From: Grimontia marina
GTDB taxonomy: Bacteria; Pseudomonadota; Gammaproteobacteria; Enterobacterales; Vibrionaceae
Assembly: GCF_900060185.1 (NCBI RefSeq)
Contig: NZ_FIZY01000010.1
Coordinates: 62,001-126,000, forward strand
DNA length: 64,000 nt
Reading direction: 5' to 3'
Each line of letters opens with the position of its first letter. Position 1 is the first letter of the stretch. Of this stretch, positions 18,337-27,240 are shown in pieces. Made by a program: the position numbers and the translations under genes. The notes under the pieces were generated by a model, which was not told where the DNA came from, searched no databases, and saw nothing but the letters and a program-made list of their open reading frames with translations.

Positions 18337-19413
18337 ATGAAAAAGACACTTTTAGCAGTAGCAATCCCAGCGGTACTTTTAGCAGGCAATGTAAACGCAG
18401 CGGAGATCTACAGCAGCGAGAACGGTTCGGTTGATTTTTACGGCTCTCTTCGTGCAAAACTGACCAAGACTCCAGATGCAGATCCTAAACTGGATGACGG
18501 CAGTTCCCGTGCCGGTTTGGCAGGTACTTTCGGCGTAGCAGACAATTTTGACGTGTTTGGTAACGTTGAGTTTTCAGTTCGTCCAGGTGAGCTAAAAAAC
18601 CGTTACAGTTACATCGGTGCAAACGGTTCATGGGGTACAGTCAAAATCGGTAAGCAGTATGTGACTGCTGACGATCTGTGGGGTGTAGATAACTCTTACT
18701 TCTTCGGTGGCACACATATTGTTGAGGGCGCAGTATCTGGCGGTGTTCATGACAGTGCAGTTCGTTACACATATGAAAACGACGTAATCTACCTGGATGC
18801 GACTTACGCTTTCCCAGAAGATGGTGCGAATGCTGAAGTAGCAGAACTTTTTGGTCGCGTAAACGTTGCTGGCTTTGACATTACAGCTGGTGTTTCTAAA
18901 GCTGAAAAGTTCAATGCTGAGCAAAAAGATGTTGAGTCTCGCGATGAGCAGGGCAATCTGGTTAAAACTACCTACCCAGAGTCAACCTTTGAAGACACTT
19001 TCCACACAGTGTGGGTAGAGCGCTCATTTGGAGATCTTTATGTAGGTGCTCAATATGCTTCAAGTGACATTGAACGTAAGAATGGCACTGAAGGGCTGGA
19101 GCGCACTGGTTATGCACTGGCACTTAGCTACAGCCTAAGCGATAAAGCTTCTGTTTACGGTGCGTACGAGTTTTCTGATTGGGAGCTTAAGAATCTAGCT
19201 ATCGACGGCAAGAGCAAAGGCGAAGCTGATGTTGCTTATGTAGGTTCCGTGTACAAGTTCAATAGCTACTTCCGCGTATACGGTGAAGCGGCATACGTTG
19301 ATGGTTCTACCTCTATCGGCTTGACCAACAACAAAAATGACATGTCAGTGAAACCTGGCACTGCATACGATGGCGAAATGCTTTACGCAATCGGTGCTCG
19401 CGTATCTTGGTAA
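18337..19413 (+). CDS. Gram-negative general porin (OmpU/OmpC-like)
   Basis: A 358-residue outer-membrane beta-barrel. The signal peptide starts MKKTLLAVAIPAVLLAG and is cleaved after NVNA. The mature protein starts with AEIYSSENGSVDFYGSLR, has the porin motif 'YSYIGANGSWGTVKIGKQ', alternates hydrophobic strands, and ends in Trp (IGARVSW) instead of the usual Phe. It would form a trimeric channel for small solutes. The size and the N-terminal sequence match vibrio porins. I selected the ATG at 18337; upstream in-frame starts add residues before the signal. A terminator follows. Confidence 0.92.
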   Translation: MKKTLLAVAIPAVLLAGNVNAAEIYSSENGSVDFYGSLRAKLTKTPDADPKLDDGSSRAGLAGTFGVADNFDVFGNVEFSVRPGELKNRYSYIGANGSWGTVKIGKQYVTADDLWGVDNSYFFGGTHIVEGAVSGGVHDSAVRYTYENDVIYLDATYAFPEDGANAEVAELFGRVNVAGFDITAGVSKAEKFNAEQKDVESRDEQGNLVKTTYPESTFEDTFHTVWVERSFGDLYVGAQYASSDIERKNGTEGLERTGYALALSYSLSDKASVYGAYEFSDWELKNLAIDGKSKGEADVAYVGSVYKFNSYFRVYGEAAYVDGSTSIGLTNNKNDMSVKPGTAYDGEMLYAIGARVSW

Positions 19414-19451
19414 TTACCCAGTAAATCACGCTTAAACTTCACACTGTCTTT

Positions 19452-19478
19452 AAAGCCCAGCAGGATGCTGGGCTTTGT
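19452..19478 (+). terminator. Rho-independent terminator of the porin gene
   Basis: AAAGCCCAGC / GCTGGGCTTT stem with a short AGGAT loop, followed by GTTGT, 39 bases after the porin stop codon. Confidence 0.85.
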
Positions 19479-19599
19479 TGTATCTGCTTGTTGTGTTGAG
19501 AACAAATCCAAAAACTGCCCGTGGTGCACGTGCAAAAGTTAACCGAATCTTTTACAAAGAGATTTGGCACATGTTCTGACTCAGCTTCGGAGAGATTCC

Positions 19600-20490
19600 A
19601 TGCTCGATAAAATGGCGTTCTTTACCTATGTGATCCGCACTGGGTCTATTTCCTCTGCAGCGCGCCAGTTTAACGTTTCAGTGTCGGCAGGCAGTCGCTG
19701 GCTTCAGGAGCTAGAGCAGCATTTCGGCACAACACTTTGCCATCGTTCCAACCGCCTTTTAGAAGCAACCCCGGCAGGCCAGACGCTCTATGAAGAGTTC
19801 TCGCCCATTGTCGACCGAGCTGAGTGTATCAGTCGCAAGCTGGAAGGCTTTCAGGATCATGAGAAAGGCCACATCAACATCGCCTGCACGCCGGTTTATG
19901 CCAACCATTACCTGATGGATAAAATCACCGAGTACTCCAGGCTCAACCCGAAAGTGACGTTCAATGTCAATGTCACGCCTTGGGCGCTCGACCACGCCAG
20001 CACCAGCGATTTGATGATCAGTGCTAATGCACGGTTTCAGGGTTACCGAGAAAAGGACCTTATGCTGGTTAAGCGGGAGTTGTTGGCCTCCCCCTTTGTG
20101 GTTGTTGCTTCTCCCAATTACACAGAAAAGCAGGGCTTACCGACGCAGCCGGAAGATTTGCAGGATCATGCCTGTCTGGTGGCGACCACACTTACGGGCA
20201 GTAACGAATGGATTTTCCAAAAAGGCGTGGAAACCATCGTCATGAAAGTGCCGAAAACCATTGAAGTGAATGACAGCGACCTGTTGCTTCGTGGCGTGAC
20301 TCAAGGGGCTGGCGTGGCTTATCTGCCAAAGTTTGTGACTGAGCCTGCGATTGAAAATGGCGCGCTTATCCCGCTGATGAAAGACTTTGAAACCAGTACC
20401 TGGAGTCTTAATCTCTATTATCACCCCTCTGGGGTTGCCTCTCCCGTTGCCAGCAAGTTCAAGGACTTTCTACTGGAAAACCCCTGCTGA
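19600..20490 (+). CDS. LysR-family transcriptional regulator
   Basis: A 296-residue regulator. The N-terminal winged helix-turn-helix (GSISSAARQFNVSVSAGSRW) is followed by a type 2 periplasmic-binding-fold effector domain. GGAGAG 5 bases before the ATG at 19600 decides the start; a start at 19564 has no ribosome-binding site. It precedes the thiolase/CoA-transferase operon and may regulate it, but a 266-bp mobile element now separates the two. The stop codon lies four bases before the element. Confidence 0.9.
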   Translation: MLDKMAFFTYVIRTGSISSAARQFNVSVSAGSRWLQELEQHFGTTLCHRSNRLLEATPAGQTLYEEFSPIVDRAECISRKLEGFQDHEKGHINIACTPVYANHYLMDKITEYSRLNPKVTFNVNVTPWALDHASTSDLMISANARFQGYREKDLMLVKRELLASPFVVVASPNYTEKQGLPTQPEDLQDHACLVATTLTGSNEWIFQKGVETIVMKVPKTIEVNDSDLLLRGVTQGAGVAYLPKFVTEPAIENGALIPLMKDFETSTWSLNLYYHPSGVASPVASKFKDFLLENPC

Positions 20491-20493
20491 TAT

Positions 20494-20759
20494 TATACCC
20501 AAACGACCTGAAGCTGCGCGCATTCAGAGGTCATCAATGCGTTCAATTCGAGGCAAATTCCGCGAGGAATAGTCATTCTATTTCCGTGGAGTTTAACGAA
20601 GAAGTGGGCGCATTGATGGCCTCCCTTCGGGCGAGTTGACTGACGCCGTGCTCTTTGTTGTTCCTTTTTGATGGAGATGACTACACCGGCAAAGGAACGC
20701 CGCGATCACAACGCCAGTCAATCTCGCTGAATCCTGCATCTTCAGGTTGTTTGGGTATA
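20494..20759 (+). mobile_element. MITE-like 266-bp element, copy A
   Basis: Terminal inverted repeats TATACCCAAACGACCTGAAG (left) and its complement with one mismatch (right). The element carries no gene. A second copy of the same length and about 89% identity (counted by eye) lies inverted at 58342-58607, and its right-end fragment is at 55978-56014. Movement would need a transposase supplied elsewhere. Confidence 0.85.
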
Positions 20760-20822
20760 TTCTTTTGCTTTGCATTTTCGCAAAGCCGCTTTGAATTTCT
20801 GTCTATATCGCCAATTTCGCCT

Positions 20823-20859
20823 CTCCCATACACTGAAAACCAAACAGTGGATATGGGAG
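20823..20859 (+). promoter_or_regulatory. Hairpin that contains the ribosome-binding site of the thiolase gene
   Basis: CTCCCATA (20823-20830) pairs with TATGGGAG (20852-20859), and CACTG (20831-20835) pairs with CAGTG (20845-20849), with a GA bulge and a 9-base loop. The GGGAG at 20855-20859 is the only good ribosome-binding site for the ATG at 20870. It may act as an RNA switch or, as DNA, as a regulator operator. Confidence 0.55.
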
Positions 20860-20869
20860 TATGGGCGGT

Positions 20870-22075
20870 ATGGAACGCATCTTTATTGTGGCGGCAAAGC
20901 GCACGCCAATCGGCAGCTTTAACGGTTCTCTGGCGTCATTATCAGGCGTTGAACTCGGCGCGCACGCGATGAAAGCGGTGGTCGAGCAAGCGGGTATTGA
21001 ACCTGCGCACATCGACGAAGTGATCGTCGGTAACGTGTTGACAGGTGGCGTTGGCATGGGGCCGGGTCGACAAGCCGCTATCAAGGCGGGCGTGCCAGAT
21101 ACGGTTCCTGCATACACCCTCAACATGATATGCGGCAGCGGCATGAAAGTGATTATGGACGGTGCAAGTCATATCCGTGCAGGTGACGCGAAGCTTGTGC
21201 TGACATGCGGCATGGAAAGCATGTCCAATGCCGCTTACGTAACGTCAGGGCAGATCCGCCGTGGCGTTCGTATGGGTCATCAAATGCAGGAAGACAGCAT
21301 CATCAAAGACGGTTTGACCGATGCCTTCCATCACTACCACATGGGCGTGACGGCAGAAAACGTCGCGACCCAATGCAATATCAGCCGCGACGCGCAGGAT
21401 GAATTCGCCCTAAATAGCCAACAGAAAGCGGTTAACGCGATCGAAAAAGGCCACTTTTCGGCAGAAATTTCCCCAATCACTGTCACTGAGCGTAAACGCC
21501 AGTTTGAAGTGAAAGACGACGAATACCCGAAAGCGGGTGCCACTCTCGAAGGTTTGCAGGCACTTCGTCCCGCGTTTGATAAGCAAGGCAGTGTCACTGC
21601 TGGTAACGCATCCGGTATCAACGATGGTGCTTCGGCCATCCTGCTGGCATCAGAAAGTGCGGTGAAGCAGCATAATCTCACGCCTCTGGCAGAGCTGGTG
21701 GAATACGGCCAAGGTGCGCTTGCCCCCGAAATCATGGGACTCGGCCCAGTTTCTGCTGTCGCTAATACCTTGAAGAAAGCCAAAATGACCATCGAGGACA
21801 TCGAAGTATTCGAACTGAACGAAGCCTTTGCTGCGCAAGCTTTGGGGGTGATTCAGGGGCTGGCAGAAGCACACAATGTCGATGAAAACTGGCTGCTTGA
21901 GCGCAGTAACCTCAGCGGTGGAGCAATTGCGCTTGGTCATCCCATTGGTACCTCCGGTAACCGGATCGTGACGACACTGGTTTACCAACTGCAACGTACC
22001 GAGAAAGACTATGGTCTTGCCTCCTTGTGTATCGGTGGCGGTATGGGCACCGCTCTCATCCTGAAACGTTGCTGA
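20870..22075 (+). CDS. atoB: Acetyl-CoA C-acetyltransferase (acetoacetyl-CoA thiolase)
   Basis: A 401-residue cytosolic thiolase that cleaves acetoacetyl-CoA to two acetyl-CoA, or condenses them. The three catalytic regions are visible: Cys88 in NMICGSGMK, His in GGAIALGHPIG and the second Cys in SLCIGGGMG. Start 20870 is preferred over 20861 because GGGAG is 10 bases upstream. The two CoA-transferase subunit genes follow at once, so acetoacetate or related short acids are activated and then thiolysed. Probable regulator: the LysR upstream. Confidence 0.95.
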   Translation: MERIFIVAAKRTPIGSFNGSLASLSGVELGAHAMKAVVEQAGIEPAHIDEVIVGNVLTGGVGMGPGRQAAIKAGVPDTVPAYTLNMICGSGMKVIMDGASHIRAGDAKLVLTCGMESMSNAAYVTSGQIRRGVRMGHQMQEDSIIKDGLTDAFHHYHMGVTAENVATQCNISRDAQDEFALNSQQKAVNAIEKGHFSAEISPITVTERKRQFEVKDDEYPKAGATLEGLQALRPAFDKQGSVTAGNASGINDGASAILLASESAVKQHNLTPLAELVEYGQGALAPEIMGLGPVSAVANTLKKAKMTIEDIEVFELNEAFAAQALGVIQGLAEAHNVDENWLLERSNLSGGAIALGHPIGTSGNRIVTTLVYQLQRTEKDYGLASLCIGGGMGTALILKRC

Positions 22076-22088
22076 GGGCGTGAATACC

Positions 22089-22775
22089 ATGAAAAAAGCC
22101 GCGACCGCTCAACAGATAGAAAGCCTTTTGCACGATGGCATGACCATTATGATTGGGGGCTTTATGGCAACAGGTGCTCCAGAGCGACTGATTGATCTGC
22201 TGATCAAAAAAGACATCAAAGATATCACCTTGATCACCACAGATACCGGCTCTCCCGGTCGAGGATCAAGCCGCCTTATTGCAGAGAAGCGGGTGAAGAA
22301 GCTGTATGCCTCTCACATTGGCACCAACCCGGAAACGGGCAAGCAAATGAACGATGGCACGCTTGAAGTCGAGCTGGTTCCCCAAGGTACGCTGGCAGAA
22401 CGTATTCGAAGCGGCGGTGCGGGTTTGGGAGGTGTGCTCACGCCAACTGGTCTTGGCACCATTGTGGCGGAGAACAAGCGGGTGATTGAAGTCGATGGTA
22501 AAGCCTACCTGTTGGAAACGCCGCTGAAAGCGGATTTGGCACTGATCCGGGGTTCGAAAGTCGATCGTCGTGGGAACGTCTTTTACAGCAAAACGACCCA
22601 GAACTTTAACCCGTTAATGGCGACTGCAGCAGAGACGGTGATTGTGGAGCCGGAACAGCTTGTTGAGCTTGGCGATATTGAGCCAGAAGCGGTTCACACG
22701 CCAAGTATCTTTGTCGACCACATCCTTGTTGATCACAGCTACGTCGGTCAGCGCTCAGTGGAGGACATCCAATGA
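22089..22775 (+). CDS. atoD: CoA-transferase subunit A (acetoacetate type)
   Basis: A 228-residue alpha subunit of a 3-oxoacid/acetoacetate CoA-transferase, with the glycine-rich block 'MIGGFMATGAPERLIDLL' near residue 20. The subunit carries no catalytic Glu, which sits in the beta subunit. ATG 22089 has GAGGG ten bases upstream; a GTG at 22080 is the alternative. Its last codons overlap the start of the next gene (ATGA). Confidence 0.92.
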   Translation: MKKAATAQQIESLLHDGMTIMIGGFMATGAPERLIDLLIKKDIKDITLITTDTGSPGRGSSRLIAEKRVKKLYASHIGTNPETGKQMNDGTLEVELVPQGTLAERIRSGGAGLGGVLTPTGLGTIVAENKRVIEVDGKAYLLETPLKADLALIRGSKVDRRGNVFYSKTTQNFNPLMATAAETVIVEPEQLVELGDIEPEAVHTPSIFVDHILVDHSYVGQRSVEDIQ

Positions 22776-23452
22776 CAGCGCAACTCGATAAAGAGACCGT
22801 CCGTCAACGCATCGCATGGCGCGTTGCCCGCGAGATGAATGACGGCGATATCGTGAATCTTGGGATTGGCCTGCCAACGCTGGTGGCGAACCATGTCGAC
22901 AAAGAGGTTGAGTTGTTACTCCAAGCCGAGAACGGCCTACTCGGTATCGATCAACTGGCTTGCGAAGCGACGAAAGATGCGGATCTGGTTAATGCGGGCG
23001 GCCAGCATATTACCGCTGTCGACGGTGCCTGTTACTTCAACAGTGCGGACTCATTTGCCATTATCCGTGGCGGTCATGTTGATGCGACGGTGCTGGGGGC
23101 ACTGCAAGTGGATGAGCGCGGGAATCTCGCCAACTGGATTATCCCAGGGAAAATGGTACCCGGCATGGGCGGCGCGATGGATTTGGTCGTCGGTGCGAAG
23201 AAGGTGATTGTCGCCATGGAGCACACGGTGAAAGGTCAGCCGAAACTGCTGAAACAGTGCTCTTTGCCTCTGACTGCTGCCAATCAGGTGAATCTGATTG
23301 TGACGGAAATGGGCGTGTTTGAAATCAATGAGAGCGGCATGGTTCTGACAGAGCTTGCGCCAGAGTTTTCCATTGAAGAGGTACAGGCTGCCACGGAAGC
23401 ACCACTGTTGGTGTCACCGAATTTACGACCGATGCAATTACCTACAAGCTAA
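22772..23452 (+). CDS. atoA: CoA-transferase subunit B (acetoacetate type)
   Basis: A 226-residue beta subunit with the conserved 'GIGLPTLVANH' and the catalytic Glu in QAENGLLG, which forms the covalent glutamyl-CoA intermediate. It starts inside the last codons of atoD (4-bp overlap), a sign of coupled translation and equal stoichiometry. Together with atoB the operon converts acetoacetate or short-chain acids to acetyl-CoA. Confidence 0.93.
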   Translation: MTAQLDKETVRQRIAWRVAREMNDGDIVNLGIGLPTLVANHVDKEVELLLQAENGLLGIDQLACEATKDADLVNAGGQHITAVDGACYFNSADSFAIIRGGHVDATVLGALQVDERGNLANWIIPGKMVPGMGGAMDLVVGAKKVIVAMEHTVKGQPKLLKQCSLPLTAANQVNLIVTEMGVFEINESGMVLTELAPEFSIEEVQAATEAPLLVSPNLRPMQLPTS

Positions 23453-23478
23453 TTTAGTTTGGTATGGCTAAAAACAAA

Positions 23479-23501
23479 AAGACCACCGAGAGGGTAGTCT
23501 T
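23479..23501 (+). terminator. Weak hairpin after the CoA-transferase operon
   Basis: AAGACCACC pairs imperfectly with GGGTAGTCTT over a GAGA loop, followed by GTTATT. The T-run is poor. Confidence 0.4.
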
Positions 23502-23532
23502 GTTATTCCCGCGGTTAGGCGGCTGAGCTATT

Positions 23533-23608
23533 ACAGATGCGGCTAGGAATGTGGGTTGGTTCCAGCCATAACAGATGTGGCTAGGACTATCTTATGGTTC
23601 CAGCCACA
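23533..23608. repeat. Two tandem 38-bp repeats, each able to form a hairpin
   Basis: Unit 1 is 23533-23570 and unit 2 is 23571-23608. Both begin ACAGATG and share GGCTAGGA and GGTTCCAGCCA. Within each unit GGCT(A)GGA pairs with TTCCAGCC. The pair lies between the ato operon and the convergent DUF496 gene and may help terminate either side. Confidence 0.6.
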
Positions 23609-23621
23609 ACAGAAAGAAAGC

Positions 23622-23930
23622 TTATTTTTTGCCTTCTTTGTCCAGACGGGTCAGTTCTTTGATTTGACGGCTGATCTCGCGGCGCTCTTTTGAAATCTCT
23701 GCACTCTTGATGATGTGGTCATCAACACGATCTTCGTAGTCAGCTTTCATGTTTTTAACGATCTCTACGATTTCATCGTGAGTCATTTCTGGCTGAATGT
23801 AATCAAGCAGGTTCTCAAGCAAAGTCACGCGCTTCTGGTTGTCGCGGATTTTCTTATCGTTATCCTGAATTTCCCGCTTCAGTTTATTCTTGCGACGAGA
23901 GAACTTAACGATCTCGAATACATTGTTCAT
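23622..23930 (-). CDS. DUF496 protein (YeeX family)
   Basis: A 102-residue highly charged coiled-coil protein. The blocks [26 protein letters not shown] and [19 protein letters not shown] match E. coli YeeX closely. No enzymatic function is known. It has its own leader in 23931-24100 and is read towards the ato operon. Confidence 0.93.
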   Translation of the reverse strand: MNNVFEIVKFSRRKNKLKREIQDNDKKIRDNQKRVTLLENLLDYIQPEMTHDEIVEIVKNMKADYEDRVDDHIIKSAEISKERREISRQIKELTRLDKEGKK

Positions 23931-24143
23931 AGGTCTGTAACCTTCTTTGTGTGATCCTGATGAAATTAAACCACAAGGTGACCGTCGGAAACAGTCTTTT
24001 GATCAAGGAAAGCTCAGTATTTTGCGAGAACTTTTAGTGACAGCTTGGGCGGGAAAATATGTGCTATAACCTCGTGAGCTCAGAATATTCGAGGCACACG
24101 AATCGTGCACAAATCAACCATATAGCATGTTGATAGGAAAGAG

Positions 24144-24169
24144 AAAGGCACGCGTGGAAGCGTGCCTTT
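24144..24169 (-). terminator. Terminator of the minus-strand CheV gene
   Basis: AAAGGCACGC / GCGTGCCTTT, 10-bp perfect stem with a 6-base loop, followed on the minus strand by TCTCTTTCC. Confidence 0.8.
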
Positions 24170-24187
24170 GACGAAAGTGAAAGTAAA

Positions 24188-25111
24188 TTACTCCACTGCC
24201 CCTTCAAGGCGGACATTTTCACCTTCCAGTTTGAGGTTTGCACCGCGAAGCATGGCATTCACCAACTCGTTCGCATCAAATTTAGTCAGGGCTTCATGAG
24301 CCCCCACTTGGTGGGCTCGGTCTACACTGATTTCACTGGAAAGTGAGGTATGAAGGATCAGATAAGCTTCTGAGAGCGGCTCATTGCTTCGGATCTCAAA
24401 TGCCAGTTCGTACCCATCAATTCCCGGCATTTCGATATCACTCACCACGATGTCAAACGGTCGACCATCTCTGGCTGAGATTTTTAGCTTCTCGAGGGCA
24501 TCAATCCCGTTAGTGCTGACCACATAAGGAATATTGATACTGTCGAGGGCTTCTGAAAGCTGACGTCTAGCAAGACTACTGTCATCAACCAGCAGAATAT
24601 GCATCGGCTTTAGCTTCTCGCGATCTACGTCGGCGAGAATGGGGTGCAGCTTGTCTTCTGGTACAGGGAAGATCTTGGACATCACCAGCTCTACATCAAG
24701 TAGTTGGACCAACTTGTTTTCGACATTCATAACACCGGTGAGAAAAGCGCGCGTACCCAGCGTCTCAGGTGGTGGGGTAATATTGTGCCAGTCACATTCA
24801 CTGATTTTCTCTATGCCGCGTACCAAAAAACCCACCACACGACGTTGACAGTCGGTAATGATGATAAAGCAGTTCTTATACTCACTTTTGTCGATAGGTT
24901 GATAACCGATGGCTTTTGCCATGTCGATAACAGGTGTCGTGATCCCGCGCATGTTGGCAGTGCCTACTACGGTTTGATGAGAGCCAGGAAGTGCAGTTAA
25001 TGGGCAGAAAGGAACGATCTCTCTGACCTTGAGAGTGCCAATGGCAAAAATCTGTGTGGCAGAGAGTCGGAACAACAACATTCCCTGCGATTCATTGGCT
25101 TTGCTTTTCAT
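24188..25111 (-). CDS. cheV: CheV-type coupling protein (CheW domain plus receiver)
   Basis: A 307-residue chemotaxis protein. The N-terminal CheW domain (about 8-150) has GTANMRGITTPVIDM. The C-terminal receiver (175-300) has VDDSS and the phospho-acceptor region VVSDIEMPGIDGYE. CheV couples receptors to CheA, and its receiver adjusts the coupling. The last residues of the receiver (EALTKFDANELV) are conserved among CheV proteins. I chose the ATG at 25111 because CheV proteins begin near it; the frame remains open further upstream to 25282. The next gene is a paralogue in the opposite direction. Confidence 0.92.
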   Translation of the reverse strand: MKSKANESQGMLLFRLSATQIFAIGTLKVREIVPFCPLTALPGSHQTVVGTANMRGITTPVIDMAKAIGYQPIDKSEYKNCFIIITDCQRRVVGFLVRGIEKISECDWHNITPPPETLGTRAFLTGVMNVENKLVQLLDVELVMSKIFPVPEDKLHPILADVDREKLKPMHILLVDDSSLARRQLSEALDSINIPYVVSTNGIDALEKLKISARDGRPFDIVVSDIEMPGIDGYELAFEIRSNEPLSEAYLILHTSLSSEISVDRAHQVGAHEALTKFDANELVNAMLRGANLKLEGENVRLEGAVE

Positions 25112-25507
25112 ATAGCGCCTGTTATTAGCCAGAATGATAAATCGAGAACAGTGATAAGTTGCCTTCCAGCAACACCACATTATCTCTCTTGATTGTAGCG
25201 TTTCAACGCGATCATCACACCTATGATTTACCATTTTATGAAACTGGTTCAGTATATTTTCGCAAATTTCCAGTATGATCATAATGTTGCTAACCTACTG
25301 TGTGAAAAAGTATTTACAGCCTATTGATATAAATGAAATTAGAGTCGGTGTAATTTCGCTTTATTCAAGGAGTTTTTCTATTATTAAGAAGTAACGCGCT
25401 AAAAAGTAATGACGGAGTGAGTAGCTTCTCACTATGTGTTTTACTGGCAATCAGAGATAAGACAATGAGAAATCACAGTGATGTGATCTGAGAGTGGTTA
25501 GTAACCC
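25112..25507. other. 396-bp divergent intergenic region between two cheV genes
   Basis: AT-rich with no supported gene. The minus-strand frame continues through it, but the sequence loses protein-like character. Promoters for both cheV genes should lie here; I could not place them. Confidence 0.5.
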
Positions 25508-26449
25508 ATGACAAGTATTTTAGATTCAGTAGACTCCCGAACCAATCTGGTTGGCGAAAACCGCTTAGAATTGTTGATATTCCAGCTAGGAACAAGACAG
25601 CTTTTTGCGATTAACGTTTTTAAAGTCAGGGAAGTGTTGCAAGTTCCGCACCTTAACCAAATGCCAGGTTCTCACCCCAAAATCAGTGGTGTTGCCACCA
25701 TTCGTGGACGCTCTATCCCTGTTATTGATATGCGACAATCTATAGGGTTACGTCCTCTCAGCAAGGATGAAGAAAGCAATCTCATTGTGACTGAGTACAA
25801 CCGTTCGGTACAGGCGTTTTTGGTGGGCAAGGTGGTATATATAAAAAACATGGGTTGGGATGAAATCATGGAGCCGCCAAGCACGGGGCGCTCTAATTAT
25901 CTCACAGCGATTACCAAGCTTGACCATGAAAACGAGCCAAAGTTGGTTGAGATTATTGATGTCGAAAAAGTGTTGGCGGAAATCATTTCCTATGACATTG
26001 GTATATCAGATGGTGTGTTGGATGATGATCTCTCTAATCATCTTGTGGGTCAGAAAGTACTGGTGGTGGACGACTCTTCTACCGCGCGTAAGCAGGTTAC
26101 CGAAACATTGGGTCAACTAGGCATTGAATGCATTGAGAAGAAAAATGGCCAACAAGCGCTTAATCTTCTCAAATCCTGGTGTGACGAAGGAAAGGACCCA
26201 CGTAATGAAATCTTGCTGATGATCACGGACGCCGAAATGCCGGAGATGGACGGCTACAAGCTGACATCGGAAGTGCGTGCTGATAGCCGTATGCACGACC
26301 TATACATTGCGTTGAACACATCTCTGAGCGGCAGCTTCAATGAAGCCATGGTGGAAAAGGTTGGCTGCAATCGTTTTGTTTCTAAGTTTCAACCTGATCT
26401 CTTGGTGGATGTGGTGCAAACCCGCATGCGCGAAGCGCTCAGCAAGTAG
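25508..26449 (+). CDS. cheV: CheV-type coupling protein (CheW domain plus receiver)
   Basis: A 313-residue CheV paralogue. CheW domain at about 18-165 (GVATIRGRSIPVIDM) and receiver at about 182-308 with VLVVDDSST and a phospho-acceptor Asp in MITDAEMPEMDGYK. It is the more typical of the two, starting MTSILDSVDSRTNL as in other Vibrionaceae CheV. The sixA gene begins six bases after its stop codon. Confidence 0.94.
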   Translation: MTSILDSVDSRTNLVGENRLELLIFQLGTRQLFAINVFKVREVLQVPHLNQMPGSHPKISGVATIRGRSIPVIDMRQSIGLRPLSKDEESNLIVTEYNRSVQAFLVGKVVYIKNMGWDEIMEPPSTGRSNYLTAITKLDHENEPKLVEIIDVEKVLAEIISYDIGISDGVLDDDLSNHLVGQKVLVVDDSSTARKQVTETLGQLGIECIEKKNGQQALNLLKSWCDEGKDPRNEILLMITDAEMPEMDGYKLTSEVRADSRMHDLYIALNTSLSGSFNEAMVEKVGCNRFVSKFQPDLLVDVVQTRMREALSK

Positions 26450-26455
26450 GCGCGG

Positions 26456-26947
26456 GTGAAGTTACTTTTCTTGACCCGCCATGCAAAGTCCAGTTGGGAT
26501 GATCCTTCCCTCGACGATCATGACAGGCCACTAAATCCGCGTGGTCGTCGAAATGCCCCTGAAATGGGTGCACGACTTGCGGCTTGGACTAACAGACCTA
26601 AAGCGATAGTCTCCAGCAGTGCACTCCGAGCAAAAACGACCGCGTTGCTGATGGCTGAGCAACTGCCTCATTCACCACCTGTGATCATTAAAAATGATGT
26701 TTACACAGAGGATTGGGAAACCTTGGTAAGGGTTGTAGAGCGGTTTGATGATGAAAAAGACAGCGTCATGCTGGTTGGACATAATCCAGCATTCAACGAG
26801 TTTCTATCCCATATCCCTTTTGAAATAGATAACCTTCCAACTTGCGGTATAGCGGTGATTACGCTTCACAGCGACAGTTGGTCAAACTGGTCGGTAGCAG
26901 ACAAGCACGTTCTGTTCCTTGATTATCCTAAACGGTTGAATTTTTAG
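26456..26947 (+). CDS. sixA: Phosphohistidine phosphatase SixA
   Basis: A 163-residue protein of the histidine phosphatase (phosphoglycerate mutase-like) superfamily. The catalytic RHA motif is His9 (FLTRHAKSSWDD), followed by RPLNPRGRRNA, and the second His is in VGHNPAFNEF. SixA-type enzymes remove phosphate from Hpt or HPr-like histidines and so reset phosphorelays. It starts with GTG six bases after cheV, so it is probably in the same transcript. That makes a link with the kinases in this window plausible (inference). Confidence 0.93.
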   Translation: MKLLFLTRHAKSSWDDPSLDDHDRPLNPRGRRNAPEMGARLAAWTNRPKAIVSSSALRAKTTALLMAEQLPHSPPVIIKNDVYTEDWETLVRVVERFDDEKDSVMLVGHNPAFNEFLSHIPFEIDNLPTCGIAVITLHSDSWSNWSVADKHVLFLDYPKRLNF

Positions 26948-27240
26948 ACGGTAATAGTAAGCAAGACGATCTGACTACTGCGACTTATTCACTTTTTCTG
27001 TGGATAAACCAGTTAACTCTTAGGGTTTAACCCTCAGGCAAGCCCTAGCCATCGAAGTTACGAATTGATCCGCTCGTGATGGTTAAAAAATGCACAATCA
27101 TTGATTGCTGGGTTTTTCCATCTGTTCAGCGCAATTAAGTCTGTTGGGGGCATGCGCACAGAGAATGTTTCGGTATAAACTATGCGTTCTTCCTCCTTCG
27201 CGGAAAGACCCGTAAATAGAGAATGTTTTGGAGTACATAA

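Noticed and set aside
23479-23501. Strong terminator after the ato operon
   Set aside because: The stem has a mismatch and there is no real T-run; kept only as a weak hairpin.
23533-23608. CRISPR array
   Set aside because: Only two units, no spacers, imperfect repeats and no cas genes.
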